DNA of 64,000 nucleotides, taken from the NCBI RefSeq assembly GCF_001281525.1, contig NZ_LGCI01000010.1:920869-984868 (forward strand). Direction: 5' to 3'. Below are positions 33,232 through 40,175 of the stretch, piece after piece. The notes under the pieces are model-generated. The model searched no databases and had not been told where the DNA came from. It saw nothing but the letters and a program-made list of their open reading frames with translations. Position 1 is the first letter of the stretch. The number at the start of each line of letters is the position of its first letter. The DNA comes from Lysinibacillus macroides (GTDB taxonomy: Bacteria > Bacillota > Bacilli > Bacillales_A > Planococcaceae). The translations under genes were made by a program, and so were the position numbers.

Positions 33232-33325
33232 AATCCCATCAAGCAGCCTACAACCTTGGCAAACCGTCAAGGGGAGGAACGGAGTTGTAGACTGCTTGAC
33301 GAGAGCGAGATCACACTCGCAAACG
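33232..33325. repeat. Extended dyad-symmetry region upstream of 33207 gene
   Basis: A near-perfect 15-bp inverted repeat (CAAGCAGCCTACAAC / GTTGTAGACTGCTTG, one mismatch) encloses a smaller CCTTG/CAAGG hairpin and a purine-rich stretch. It is followed by a GCGAG/CTCGC hairpin. It could be a structured 5' leader of the minus-strand gene, a plus-strand RNA, or part of a replication origin; nothing decides between these. Confidence 0.5.
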
Positions 33326-33350
33326 TCTAATTTTGTGATATAATTATTCA

Positions 33351-33405
33351 TAACTAAACTTAGTTTCGCTGTTTAATCGGGCCAACGATTAAGCAGCTTT
33401 TTTTA
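33351..33405 (+). ncRNA. Predicted small RNA C (about 55 nt)
   Basis: An extended -10 (TGATATAAT, 33336-33344) is followed by a short hairpin (AACTAA/TTAGTT, 33352-33365) and a 12-bp terminator hairpin (33368-33397, loop GGCCAA) with T7. Same order of elements as RNAs A and B. The loop matches that of RNA B at five of six positions. Confidence 0.5.
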
Positions 33406-33594
33406 TTGCCAGCAAGCAATAATGATCGGGATACCAATGGCAATCATACATAGACCACATTTAACACAAAACTCCTTATGTTTTTGATCGCGGTCATCAT
33501 CTGACATATAAAAATAATTCACTAACCACTTCACCATCTGAACCACCAATTTCCAGTAGCTGCCAACCGTTGTTGTAACGATAACTTGTCCCAT
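33403..33594 (-). CDS. Small membrane-anchored phage protein (63 aa)
   Basis: A polar N-terminal half with VGSYWKLVVQMVKWLVNYFY is followed by DDDRDQKHKEFCVKCGLC and a C-terminal hydrophobic segment (MIAIGIPIIIACW). No clear RBS at the first ATG, so the start is uncertain. Possible zinc-binding CxxC plus tail anchor. Function unknown. Confidence 0.45.
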   Translation of the reverse strand: MGQVIVTTTVGSYWKLVVQMVKWLVNYFYMSDDDRDQKHKEFCVKCGLCMIAIGIPIIIACWQ

Positions 33595-33616
33595 TTTTTA
33601 CTTCTAAAGATTCTCG

Positions 33617-33982
33617 TTAGCAAGTTTCTTCACCACCGCCCTGGAGTAGCTCTAGTACGTCTAAAATCGTACTCACACGTGCCTGCTGCAACGATACTTG
33701 GTGATTACAAAGTTCTAAGAAATCATCTTCGCCAGAAGCATTCTTAGCTTGGTGTATCAAAATTTCTAACAATTCTTGTTCTTGCTTAAAACGTTGCTCG
33801 ATTTTCGCTAACAACTTCTTATTTTCACGCTCAGCAGCTAACCATTTACGATGTAGGTCCACAAATTGCGCTCTAATGTCCATCACGCTCATGCCGTTAT
33901 TGCCTGCTAACATTTCTTGTAGATGATCTATTTCCTTGAATGCATCCAACAATTCATCCTTTAAAACTTTTAAAGCATCCAC
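33617..33982 (-). CDS. Coiled-coil phage protein (121 aa)
   Basis: Predominantly heptad-like: MDALKVLKDELLDAFKEIDH, then ENKKLLAKIEQRFKQEQELL, ending GGGEETC. RBS GGAGGG overlaps the upstream gene's end. Similar small coiled-coil proteins are common in early phage regions; function unknown. Confidence 0.6.
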   Translation of the reverse strand: MDALKVLKDELLDAFKEIDHLQEMLAGNNGMSVMDIRAQFVDLHRKWLAAERENKKLLAKIEQRFKQEQELLEILIHQAKNASGEDDFLELCNHQVSLQQARVSTILDVLELLQGGGEETC

Positions 33983-33993
33983 TTATTTCCCTC

Positions 33994-34251
33994 CTACCAG
34001 TACTTATTGCGATTTTTATAATAATCATATAAATTTCCTCTTTTTAAGCACTGCACTTTAGTGTGAATCGCACGTTCCGTTTTACCGATTGCAAATGCTA
34101 TCGTTCTTACGTGATCAATCTCATAAAACTTACAGATATATTCAAGTTCCCTTTCCGTAAAAGGTTTCCCATGTGAGAAATGAAATTTAGGATGATAATT
34201 CATTCGTCCTTGCTTGTCATACGTGATTTCAGCGCCTTTAACCTTCACCAC
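33994..34251 (-). CDS. Phage HTH/SANT-like DNA-binding protein (85 aa)
   Basis: Contains FTERELEYICKFYEIDHVRT and AFAIGKTERAIHTKVQCLKR, the two-helix pattern of small Myb/SANT-like phage DNA-binding proteins, with a basic C-terminus. Probably a regulator of early genes or DNA metabolism. Confidence 0.65.
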   Translation of the reverse strand: MVKVKGAEITYDKQGRMNYHPKFHFSHGKPFTERELEYICKFYEIDHVRTIAFAIGKTERAIHTKVQCLKRGNLYDYYKNRNKYW

Positions 34252-34359
34252 TGCTACTCACCTGCCCTTCAATTGCCATTTAACTTCTTCAACACCCTCT
34301 TTTCACAAAAGAAATGTACATATATTAATCTTTACTTTAATGTCATATGTCGCCACGCC

Positions 34360-34525
34360 CTAGGCTTGATCCGCAAGTTTCTTCACCACCTGTGCTTTTT
34401 TCCTTGCAAGTTTAACTCAGCCGCAATTGCCCCTTGCAAGCAAGCATCCTGATTTCTACTGTTAGATCTTCAATCCAAGCTAGTTCTCTATTAATCTGGT
34501 GATTCAGTTTTTCTAAAGCATCCAA
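34360..34525 (-). pseudogene. Degraded small phage gene with two frameshifts
   Basis: From TTG 34525 (AGGAGG upstream) the frame reads LDALEKLNHQINRELAWIED and on to VEIRMLACKG. Restoring one base at a G4 run and another at an A6 run would continue it as AIAAELNLQGK then KAQVVKKLADQA to a stop at 34360. Both breaks are in homopolymers, so sequencing error is an alternative to real decay. Confidence 0.45.
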
Positions 34526-34788
34526 TTGAATAATCCTCCTATAAACATGGGTACTGTTTGTAAAAACTGTACTGCTGCATCTGCACTAAATAACGCTGCT
34601 ATAACTGCATCCTGAGAATTTGTAATTGCTGCAGCTCGTGCTAGAAATTTAGCCTCGCAAGCGATGATATTTTGCTCAATACGGCTAATTGTTGACTGCG
34701 TAGTATGCATAAGCTCTGCAAATGCCTCCTGTGATAACTTTGCTCGTTTACGGCATCTTTTGATGAGTGCTCCAATATCTACATGCAT
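34513..34788 (-). CDS. XRE-family HTH regulator (91 aa)
   Basis: Start at MHVDIGALIKRCRKRAKLSQ (34788, GGGGGTGT upstream); the longer frame to 34893 lacks support. HTH residues continue EAFAELMHTTQSTISRIEQN. The C-terminal part is an Ala-rich helical segment. Belongs to the early operon after the antirepressor; target unknown. Confidence 0.7.
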   Translation of the reverse strand: MHVDIGALIKRCRKRAKLSQEAFAELMHTTQSTISRIEQNIIACEAKFLARAAAITNSQDAVIAALFSADAAVQFLQTVPMFIGGLFNWML

Positions 34789-34944
34789 AATGACACCCCC
34801 TTCCATGCAGAAAGTGCATATTATGCTTACCACGCATGGTATCGTCAGTAAGTTAGCTTTATAGTTGAGATAATAAGAGGTTGTTTGCCCCAACTTCTTT
34901 GTAAGAATGGGTTGGAATTGTACATCTGCCCGATATATTTATTT

Positions 34945-35250
34945 TTAATCCCATTCATTCAAGATTTCTCGGAGTGCTTCAAAGCTACCTTCGTACATCC
35001 AAATGCGTAAACCGTTACCGTTATTTCTACGTTCGAATTGTTTCATACGTGGGTCCTTTAAAACGTGCTTATCAAGGTACTCCTTTTTGATGCCTGTGGA
35101 CAAAGACATTTGCTCAATCGTCCACGATATAAGGGCAGGCCTTGCATGATCCATAAGCATTTTGTCTAATACGGCTAATACTTTTTCGCGTGTAATACCA
35201 GATAATGCAAAGATACTTTGAATCACTTCGCTTTCTGATTGTGCTAACAT
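34945..35250 (-). CDS. DUF771-like phage protein (101 aa)
   Basis: The pattern LISWTIEQMSLSTGIKKEYL, then KDPRMKQFERR and a C-terminal WMYEGSFEALREIL, fits DUF771-type excisionase-like phage proteins that bind DNA via a winged helix. Located next to the antirepressor, as usual for the family. Confidence 0.65.
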   Translation of the reverse strand: MLAQSESEVIQSIFALSGITREKVLAVLDKMLMDHARPALISWTIEQMSLSTGIKKEYLDKHVLKDPRMKQFERRNNGNGLRIWMYEGSFEALREILNEWD

Positions 35251-35268
35251 CGAAATCCTCCTTTAAAC

Positions 35269-35973
35269 TTATTTAACTAATTGAAGTTGTTGTTTGTTAT
35301 AACTCTCAATTTCGATTTCAAGTGAGGTACTAGGTCGCCATTTGGAAATAAAGTAAACTGCATCATCAAACTTTGTTTTAGGTAATTCACTGTAGCGCGG
35401 AAGTTGGAAGTGCCTTTTGAAATCACGCCATAATTCAGCAAATGCCTTGCGAGCAACAGCGTTATATGCCGCTGAATCATAGCCTCCAAGCACTTCTAGC
35501 ACTTTCGCTTTTCCTTGTGCATTAAGCGCAAATTCCTGCGCACCATCAATGCGCATATGATCTTTCAAATATTCCACATCGCCTTTTATCATCTTGATTT
35601 CCTGATAATTTTTAAGTGATGTTTGTAGTGCTAGTTCAACTGGATCACTTGGCAATTGATGTTGGATATGTTGTTCCATTTCGTTAAAACGCTCGATGTA
35701 TTGAACAGCGAATTGAGTACCCTTTTCACCAGTCATTCGAGTACTGTATAATTCACAGCCTTTTTTAGTAAGTAGAACACACTCCCTAAATTCACCTTTT
35801 TTATCTTTGTAATCTGATTGAAGGAAGTATTTTTCAACCACCACACTTTTGTGGTCGTTCCCTTCTGTTAAGTGATTAACAATTGTACGAATATCACGCA
35901 ATACTTGATCGTGTCTACGACCAACCATTTCTGCAACTTCTAAACTTGAGATATTTCTTGGTAATTGATTCAT
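35269..35973 (-). CDS. Rha-family antirepressor with ORF6C C-terminus (234 aa)
   Basis: Residues 1-about 100 carry the Rha regulatory domain (ISSLEVAEMVGRRHDQVLRD, YKDKKGEFRECVLLTKKGCE). A linker and an ORF6C domain (VLEVLGGYDSAAYNAVARKA, LPRYSELPKTKFDDAVYFI) follow. The C-terminal half is paralogous to that of the island antirepressor at 4579-5307, ending in the same QLKLVK/QLQLVK type tail. First gene of the early operon; expected to inactivate the repressor or control early transcription. Confidence 0.82.
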   Translation of the reverse strand: MNQLPRNISSLEVAEMVGRRHDQVLRDIRTIVNHLTEGNDHKSVVVEKYFLQSDYKDKKGEFRECVLLTKKGCELYSTRMTGEKGTQFAVQYIERFNEMEQHIQHQLPSDPVELALQTSLKNYQEIKMIKGDVEYLKDHMRIDGAQEFALNAQGKAKVLEVLGGYDSAAYNAVARKAFAELWRDFKRHFQLPRYSELPKTKFDDAVYFISKWRPSTSLEIEIESYNKQQLQLVK

Positions 35974-36014
35974 GATAAAACCTCCCGATTTTTATTAAAG
36001 GCTTCCATCCTCTT

Positions 36015-36031
36015 TTGTCGAATATTGACAG
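36015..36031 (+). promoter_or_regulatory. Second copy of the GTCGAATATTGACAG leader motif
   Basis: TTGTCGAATATTGACAG followed by ATAGAAAGGAG lies before the plus-strand gene at 36052. The region matches the leader of the gene at 7402 over about 45 bp, although the encoded proteins are unrelated. Confidence 0.4.
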
Positions 36032-36051
36032 ATAGAAAGGAGTTGTTAATA

Positions 36052-36669
36052 ATGTCTTCAAAAAAAATATCTGTTGGACTTACTCAATTTACTGACTTTA
36101 CTTTTAAAGGCGTTACTGGAAAAACCTCAATGGTTAGGCAAATAAAATATCAAGATGAATACAATCCTGCTTTTGATTACTGGAAACCTTTACGAGATGG
36201 GATTCGAAAATTTCATGAGAACGAATATAGTAACGATTACTTGCTTTCTCTTGCTAAAAAGGTGACTCAAGCTAAACAAAAGAATTATCTTGAAGCAGTC
36301 AAAGCACATTTGAAATTTATTAAAAATAAAAAAATTGAATGGTTTGAACCCGGCAAATCCAATTGGTATAGCGAATATATAACTGTCCGTTCATCACCAG
36401 AACTTGGATTAAAAATTGATGGTGTTTCATACTTAATCAAGTTGTATTTCAAAGGGAAGGACGAACGAATTGATAAAAATAAATGCCGCTCATCTTTGAC
36501 ACTATTAAATCAATCTGATTTCACCATTGAGCATGTTCCTGATGTAAAACCTGCAATTTTAAACGTCCAAAAAGGTAAATTAATTTCAGATGAACCCTCC
36601 ACTGAAGATCACCTAATTGCTCTTGAATCTGAAGCAGCACAATTTATGGTCATCTGGAATAAAATTTAA
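36052..36669 (+). CDS. Hypothetical protein (205 aa), plus-strand cargo gene
   Basis: Starts MSSKKISVGLTQFTDFTFKG with AAAGGAG upstream. A soluble, Lys-rich protein with KNKKIEWFEPGKSNWYSEYI and YLIKLYFKGKDERIDKNKCR; no motif recognised. It runs against the early operon, divergent from the Rha gene, in the position of lysogen-expressed genes, and shares its leader with the gene at 7402. A conversion or phage-exclusion role is possible but unsupported beyond context. Confidence 0.65.
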   Translation: MSSKKISVGLTQFTDFTFKGVTGKTSMVRQIKYQDEYNPAFDYWKPLRDGIRKFHENEYSNDYLLSLAKKVTQAKQKNYLEAVKAHLKFIKNKKIEWFEPGKSNWYSEYITVRSSPELGLKIDGVSYLIKLYFKGKDERIDKNKCRSSLTLLNQSDFTIEHVPDVKPAILNVQKGKLISDEPSTEDHLIALESEAAQFMVIWNKI

Positions 36670-36839
36670 TCAAGTTCTAATTCAAACCCCTGTTCACTAT
36701 TTATTTGTGCACATGTTTCACAAATCCAAAATTCTTCGTAACAATGAAGAACGCCAAATTTATGTGAACATTGGCTACACTTCCTATTTTTAAGAAAAGC
36801 ATTAAGTAAAATGAGATAATGGCGCATATTACGAAACAT
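36666..36839 (-). CDS. Small zinc-ribbon protein (57 aa)
   Basis: ATG 36839 with AGGAGG upstream encodes MFRNMRHYLILLNAFLKNRK followed by CSQC and later CETC, a two-knuckle zinc ribbon. Ends 4 nt inside the convergent gene at 36052-36669. Function unknown. Confidence 0.6.
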   Translation of the reverse strand: MFRNMRHYLILLNAFLKNRKCSQCSHKFGVLHCYEEFWICETCAQINSEQGFELELD

Positions 36840-36849
36840 GCTTAACCTC

Positions 36850-37008
36850 CTAATCTATATTAATTAATACTCGTGCAGGACCAGTAAATTCATGTACACG
36901 CTGGTCTTGTACAATTTGAAATTTTTCGTAAGGTGGAATAATGATTTCTGTCACACCTTCACGATTAGCTAGTTGTTCGTAAAGCTCTTTGGTAGATTGC
37001 TGTTCCAT
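36850..37008 (-). CDS. BC1881-family-like small protein (52 aa)
   Basis: MEQQSTKELYEQLANREGVT, then PPYEKFQI and a C-terminal FTGPARVLINID. The TKEL..L..REGV..I and GPA.ILIN.D pattern matches BC1881-family phage proteins. Follows the Cro-like gene by 5 bp. Function unknown. Confidence 0.65.
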   Translation of the reverse strand: MEQQSTKELYEQLANREGVTEIIIPPYEKFQIVQDQRVHEFTGPARVLINID

Positions 37009-37013
37009 GCATC

Positions 37014-37205
37014 TCACTCCTTTCTTAGATCGTCTAAACTTACTTCCAAAGCATCAGCGATTTTACACATAACACGAAATGTTGGATTTGGATTTTCACT
37101 GTTTTCTATCATTTGGAGTGTAGATTCATTTACTCCTGATAGTTTGGCAAGTCGATACCTTGATAACTTGCGGTATTCTCTTAGTTCTTTCACACGAATT
37201 TTCAA
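37014..37205 (-). CDS. Cro-like XRE HTH protein (63 aa)
   Basis: A TTG start at 37205 is supported by AAAGGAG eight bases upstream. The protein is one HTH: MKIRVKELREYRKLSRYRLA, KLSGVNESTLQMIENSENPN. Divergent from the plus-strand gene at 37299 and next to a palindrome at 37236-37253, probably its operator. Confidence 0.7.
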   Translation of the reverse strand: MKIRVKELREYRKLSRYRLAKLSGVNESTLQMIENSENPNPTFRVMCKIADALEVSLDDLRKE

Positions 37206-37235
37206 TATATAGGCTCCTTTCTTTTTGAACACCAC

Positions 37236-37253
37236 AATATAATGTGTTATATT
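37236..37253. promoter_or_regulatory. Palindromic operator AATATAA-TGTG-TTATATT
   Basis: A perfect 18-bp palindrome overlaps the -10 of a plus-strand promoter (TTGAAC-N17-TATATT, 37225-37253) that would drive the gene at 37299. It lies between divergent genes, one of which encodes an HTH protein. Confidence 0.6.
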
Positions 37254-37298
37254 CAATTAGTAAGAACATTTATTCTATATTGAAATGAGGTAATACAT

Positions 37299-37832
37299 AT
37301 GAATATTGAGCAACTAAAAAAACTCGAAGACCTGAAACAAACCCAGACAACGATATCAGAATTACTAACAAAAGCCGAGGAAGTGAAAGTTAATCGTTTA
37401 ATTCAAGATTCTATTTCTGAGTTTTCATCATTTTTCGAAACAAAAGGATTTGAAGTTTCAAAGTCAGCTAATTTTACTAAAGCTGTGTACGGAACTTCGG
37501 AATTTATATTGCATCACGACATTTCTGACAAAAGATATTTCATCTTCCATTTTATTTTTGAGCTAGAATGCAAAACATTTGATTCCCAACAATATTCAAT
37601 CGGAATTAATCCTAAACCATCGAATGATGGAAGTTATGCTCCTAGAACATCTGGCGATTCACTACAATGGGAGATAGAAAAAATCGAGAGAAGTATCCAC
37701 ATTTTGAAACAAGAATTAGAAACTGTAGATACAAATCCATGGTGCTTTTCTATTAAAAATGATACCGAGAAGGAATATTCCAAGACTACATTCGATTCTA
37801 TGGATGAATTACTTAATGAGCTATTCCAATAA
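37299..37832 (+). CDS. Hypothetical protein (177 aa), plus-strand
   Basis: GAGGTAATACAT precedes ATG 37299. An N-terminal coiled-coil-like helix (MNIEQLKKLEDLKQTQTTIS) precedes a beta-rich domain and another helix near the C-terminus (EIEKIERSIHILKQELE). Expressed from a promoter that carries the palindrome, so probably regulated by the divergent HTH protein. Convergent with the gene at 37813. Not recognised. Confidence 0.6.
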   Translation: MNIEQLKKLEDLKQTQTTISELLTKAEEVKVNRLIQDSISEFSSFFETKGFEVSKSANFTKAVYGTSEFILHHDISDKRYFIFHFIFELECKTFDSQQYSIGINPKPSNDGSYAPRTSGDSLQWEIEKIERSIHILKQELETVDTNPWCFSIKNDTEKEYSKTTFDSMDELLNELFQ

Positions 37833-38130
37833 TGATTTGTTTATGTCCTAATGCTGATTCAATTTGCTTGATAGCATTTAATTCATCTTTTTCTTTTAAT
37901 TGCTCTAATTGATACTGATAGTACGGATTTTCAAAGCAAATATTTGATAACTTGACTCGCACATGTTTCTCTCTTAACTCATCAATAACTAAAGAGTTTT
38001 CATCATTACGGGAAGTTACTGTTGTAGCAGCCAACTTCCCTGCTGTTTCGCCTGCATGAAAAGCAAGTTCTACTAAATGTTGTTCTAACATAGCTACTCG
38101 TTCTTCGAGTTTTTTCAATCGTTGTTCCAT
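37813..38130 (-). CDS. Coiled-coil protein (105 aa)
   Basis: Starts MEQRLKKLEERVAMLEQHLV, a clear N-terminal coiled coil, followed by a helical region with YYQYQLEQLKEKDELNAIKQ. Overlaps the convergent gene by 20 nt. RBS GGGGTG precedes ATG 38130. Function unknown; located between two HTH genes of the immunity region. Confidence 0.55.
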   Translation of the reverse strand: MEQRLKKLEERVAMLEQHLVELAFHAGETAGKLAATTVTSRNDENSLVIDELREKHVRVKLSNICFENPYYQYQLEQLKEKDELNAIKQIESALGHKQIIIGIAH

Positions 38131-38186
38131 GTTCTCACCCCTTTCTCTTTAGTTGTTTGAGGAGATTGAATTGTTAGTAGGAAATT

Positions 38187-38411
38187 TTAAACAACACCTT
38201 TTTGTAAACCTTGTATAACAAAATCGTCAAAAAAAATATCTTTTGCATCCTTATTTAAAGCTTGAGCGATCAGTAATGCTAATTTAACACCAGGCTCTTG
38301 TCCATGAAGCTCAATATTAGTAATCGTTTGACGTGTTGTACCAGATCTACGAGCAAGTTCTGAAACTGACATTCCTGTTTGCATCCTAATATCCCTTAAC
38401 TTGTTAACCAA
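38187..38411 (-). CDS. Cro-like XRE HTH protein of the main switch (74 aa)
   Basis: A TTG start at 38411 has AAGGAGGTG upstream; translation gives MVNKLRDIRMQTGMSVSELA then RRSGTTRQTITNIELHG, a canonical HTH. Divergent from the CI-like gene at 38547 across a 135-bp operator region. Expected early repressor of the main prophage switch. Confidence 0.75.
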   Translation of the reverse strand: MVNKLRDIRMQTGMSVSELARRSGTTRQTITNIELHGQEPGVKLALLIAQALNKDAKDIFFDDFVIQGLQKGVV

Positions 38412-38546
38412 GAATAACACCTCCTTGTGCACTTAGTGTAATACAAGGTTTACCGAAATGTCAACAATGATTAACGTTTTTTTTAGTTAAATAAATACAT
38501 AAATTATTTAAAGTATTGTAAAGTATGTATTACAGGTGGTGATTAC
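38412..38546. promoter_or_regulatory. Operator/promoter region of the main lysogeny switch
   Basis: Contains GTGTAATACA (near 38438) and its inverted counterpart TGTATTACAG (near 38525), with a related GTATTGTA between them. These are likely repressor half-sites flanking divergent promoters. They share no similarity with the GAAAC-type operators of the island switch. Confidence 0.5.
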
Positions 38547-38942
38547 ATGAAAACTCTAGGTGAATTACTGAAAGAATTAAGAGGTAGTGAGTCTTTACGA
38601 GATGCCAGTAAACGTATCGGTATTAGTCATACATACTTAGACACTATCGAAAAAGGATTTGATAAACGTTCAGGTAAACATGTTAACCCTACCCCTGAAA
38701 CACTAAAACTTTTATCAAAAGCATACAAATATGACTATAAAGAGTTATTAATTAAAGCTGGCTACTTAGAATCAGACACCTCAGAAGAAACAAAATCTGA
38801 AAAAGACGAAGCGGAATTCCAAGCTTTCGCCAACAACCCCACCTTACAAAAATGGTACAAAGAGTTGCCGAAGTCGAAGGAAGAGGATTTAGAAAAGCTG
38901 CGGAAGATGTGGGAAATTTTGAAGGATAATGGGGAATTGTAA
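38547..38942 (+). CDS. CI-like repressor of the main switch (131 aa)
   Basis: N-terminal HTH-like domain (MKTLGELLKELRGSESLRDA, ASKRIGISHTYLDTIEKG) longer and unlike that of the island repressor. The C-terminal about 45 residues (EAEFQAFANNPTLQKWYKEL and onward to EILKDNGEL) are nearly identical to the island repressor's tail. RBS GGTGGTG precedes ATG 38547. ImmA-type cleavage or inactivation is plausible given the gene at 41477. Confidence 0.82.
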   Translation: MKTLGELLKELRGSESLRDASKRIGISHTYLDTIEKGFDKRSGKHVNPTPETLKLLSKAYKYDYKELLIKAGYLESDTSEETKSEKDEAEFQAFANNPTLQKWYKELPKSKEEDLEKLRKMWEILKDNGEL

Positions 38943-38963
38943 TTTATCCAATTACTACTTAGG

Positions 38964-39230
38964 GTGAACACATATGCTGAACTTTATGGAAACATAAAGA
39001 AAGGATCGCTTAAAGACGATCCTGATAACAAATTGATGGCTGCTAGAGCATTCGCTGATGATACAGTTTACGGTGCTGTAAGTAACTTCACAAAAGAGGG
39101 TGACGCTATGGATAAATTCTTAGGAAACCATATGTCATCTCTTGCAAACACAGAGTTATATGAAACAGCAAGTCAAATTGCATCTACATTTAATAACAGC
39201 GCAGTTGGTATTACCATGCCCTCTCTATAA
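38964..39230 (+). CDS. Orphan ORF (88 aa) joined to a structured RNA
   Basis: A GTG start at 38964 is the only candidate, with a poor RBS. The protein-like frame (NTYAELYGNIKKGSLKDDPD, NHMSSLANTELYETASQIAS) has natural composition but no recognised family, and it stops at the 5' edge of the structured RNA at 39231. It might be the 5' exon fragment of an intron-bearing gene inserted here. Low certainty that it is expressed. Confidence 0.4.
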   Translation: MNTYAELYGNIKKGSLKDDPDNKLMAARAFADDTVYGAVSNFTKEGDAMDKFLGNHMSSLANTELYETASQIASTFNNSAVGITMPSL

Positions 39231-39400
39231 GTAACTATAGAGGAAGTACTGGGTGAATTCAAAGGAAGCCTAAGGCACGATTGCTATGGCAACTTTGAGC
39301 CAAGCTGACGAATCCTTTTACGTAGTCAGAAGGTGCAACGCATAGGTATTGAGTAAGGAAACAATAATATACCCACGAGCGCCCAGCACCCTAAGTATAA
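39222..39400 (+). other. Structured RNA, possibly a reduced group I intron
   Basis: A 7-bp P1-like hairpin (CTCTATA/TATAGAG) spans the end of the upstream ORF. Inside, TCAAAG/CTTTGA with an inner GCC/GGC helix separated by A-rich joints resembles P4-P5. GGTGCAACGC and CCACGAGCGCCC resemble the R and S strands of P7, and GGGTG/CACCC can pair. At about 170 nt it is short for a group I intron and has no homing endonuclease. The family call is tentative; another mobile-element RNA is possible. Confidence 0.35.
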
Positions 39401-39407
39401 TTTTATA

Positions 39408-39444
39408 TCCTAATAGGACATGTCATAAATAACATGTCCTTTAA
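39408..39444 (+). terminator. Terminator-like hairpin after the structured RNA
   Basis: AGGACATGTcataaatAACATGTCCT forms an inverted repeat (GGACATG/CATGTCC core) followed by TTTAAAA. About 230 bp of AT-rich sequence with no supported gene follows before the next HTH gene. Confidence 0.45.
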
Positions 39445-39675
39445 AAGCACCATTATTGGGAGTATTAATCATTTAAGTAATATTTTTTATCGTTGATGTA
39501 GGAGTATTTACTCAAAGAATTATTTACTATTTTCTATATAATCTTAATTATTCTGTATTTATTTGAGTGATAAATTACCCTAAGTAAGATGCATAATAAC
39601 TGAATTGACTCAACTAATCAAATTTATCTGTAGTCGGAGGTAAAATTAATGGTTAATTGTACAAGGAGTGATTTC

Positions 39676-40036
39676 ATGTTGGATCATCGTTTGAAAATAG
39701 CTAGAAAAGCTAAAAAAATGACACAAGAACAATTAGCAACTAAAGTTCAAACAACTAAAGGTACAATCAGCAACTATGAAAATGGATATAGTACTCTTTC
39801 TAATGAAATGCTTGTACTTTTAGCTAATACATTAAATACGACCACTGACTACCTACTAGGTAATACAGATAGCCCTTCGTCACCTTCACAACAAGAAAAA
39901 GACGAAGCTGAGTTCCACGCTTTCGCTAATGATCCTGAACTGCAAGTTTTTTTATAGAGAACTTCCTGAGCCGAATGAAGAAGTAGTCCGTCGATTACGT
40001 GATATTTGGGAAATCATAAAACATGAAAAGAAATAG
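39676..40036 (+). pseudogene. Third CI-like HTH gene with a frameshift in a T7 run
   Basis: ATG 39676 (ACAAGGAG upstream; alternative ATG 39649) starts MLDHRLKIARKAKKMTQEQL, an XRE HTH. The frame stops at 39957 after LQVFL. Removing one T from the T7 run at 39947-39953 continues it as FYRELPEPNEEVVRRLRDIW to a stop at 40034-40036. This restores the same C-terminal tail type as the repressors at 5683 and 38547. It may be a real inactivation, phase variation or a homopolymer sequencing error. Confidence 0.75.
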
Positions 40037-40175
40037 GATATGCTATATTAGCATGTCCAAAAAACACCTAAAACGGAAAATTAATTTTCCCTCTTTATTT
40101 CAAATTAAACAGGTATATCGAATCTGTTCAAACGGTTCTTTATCCATAAATATATCACGCTAGGAGAGATACCTA

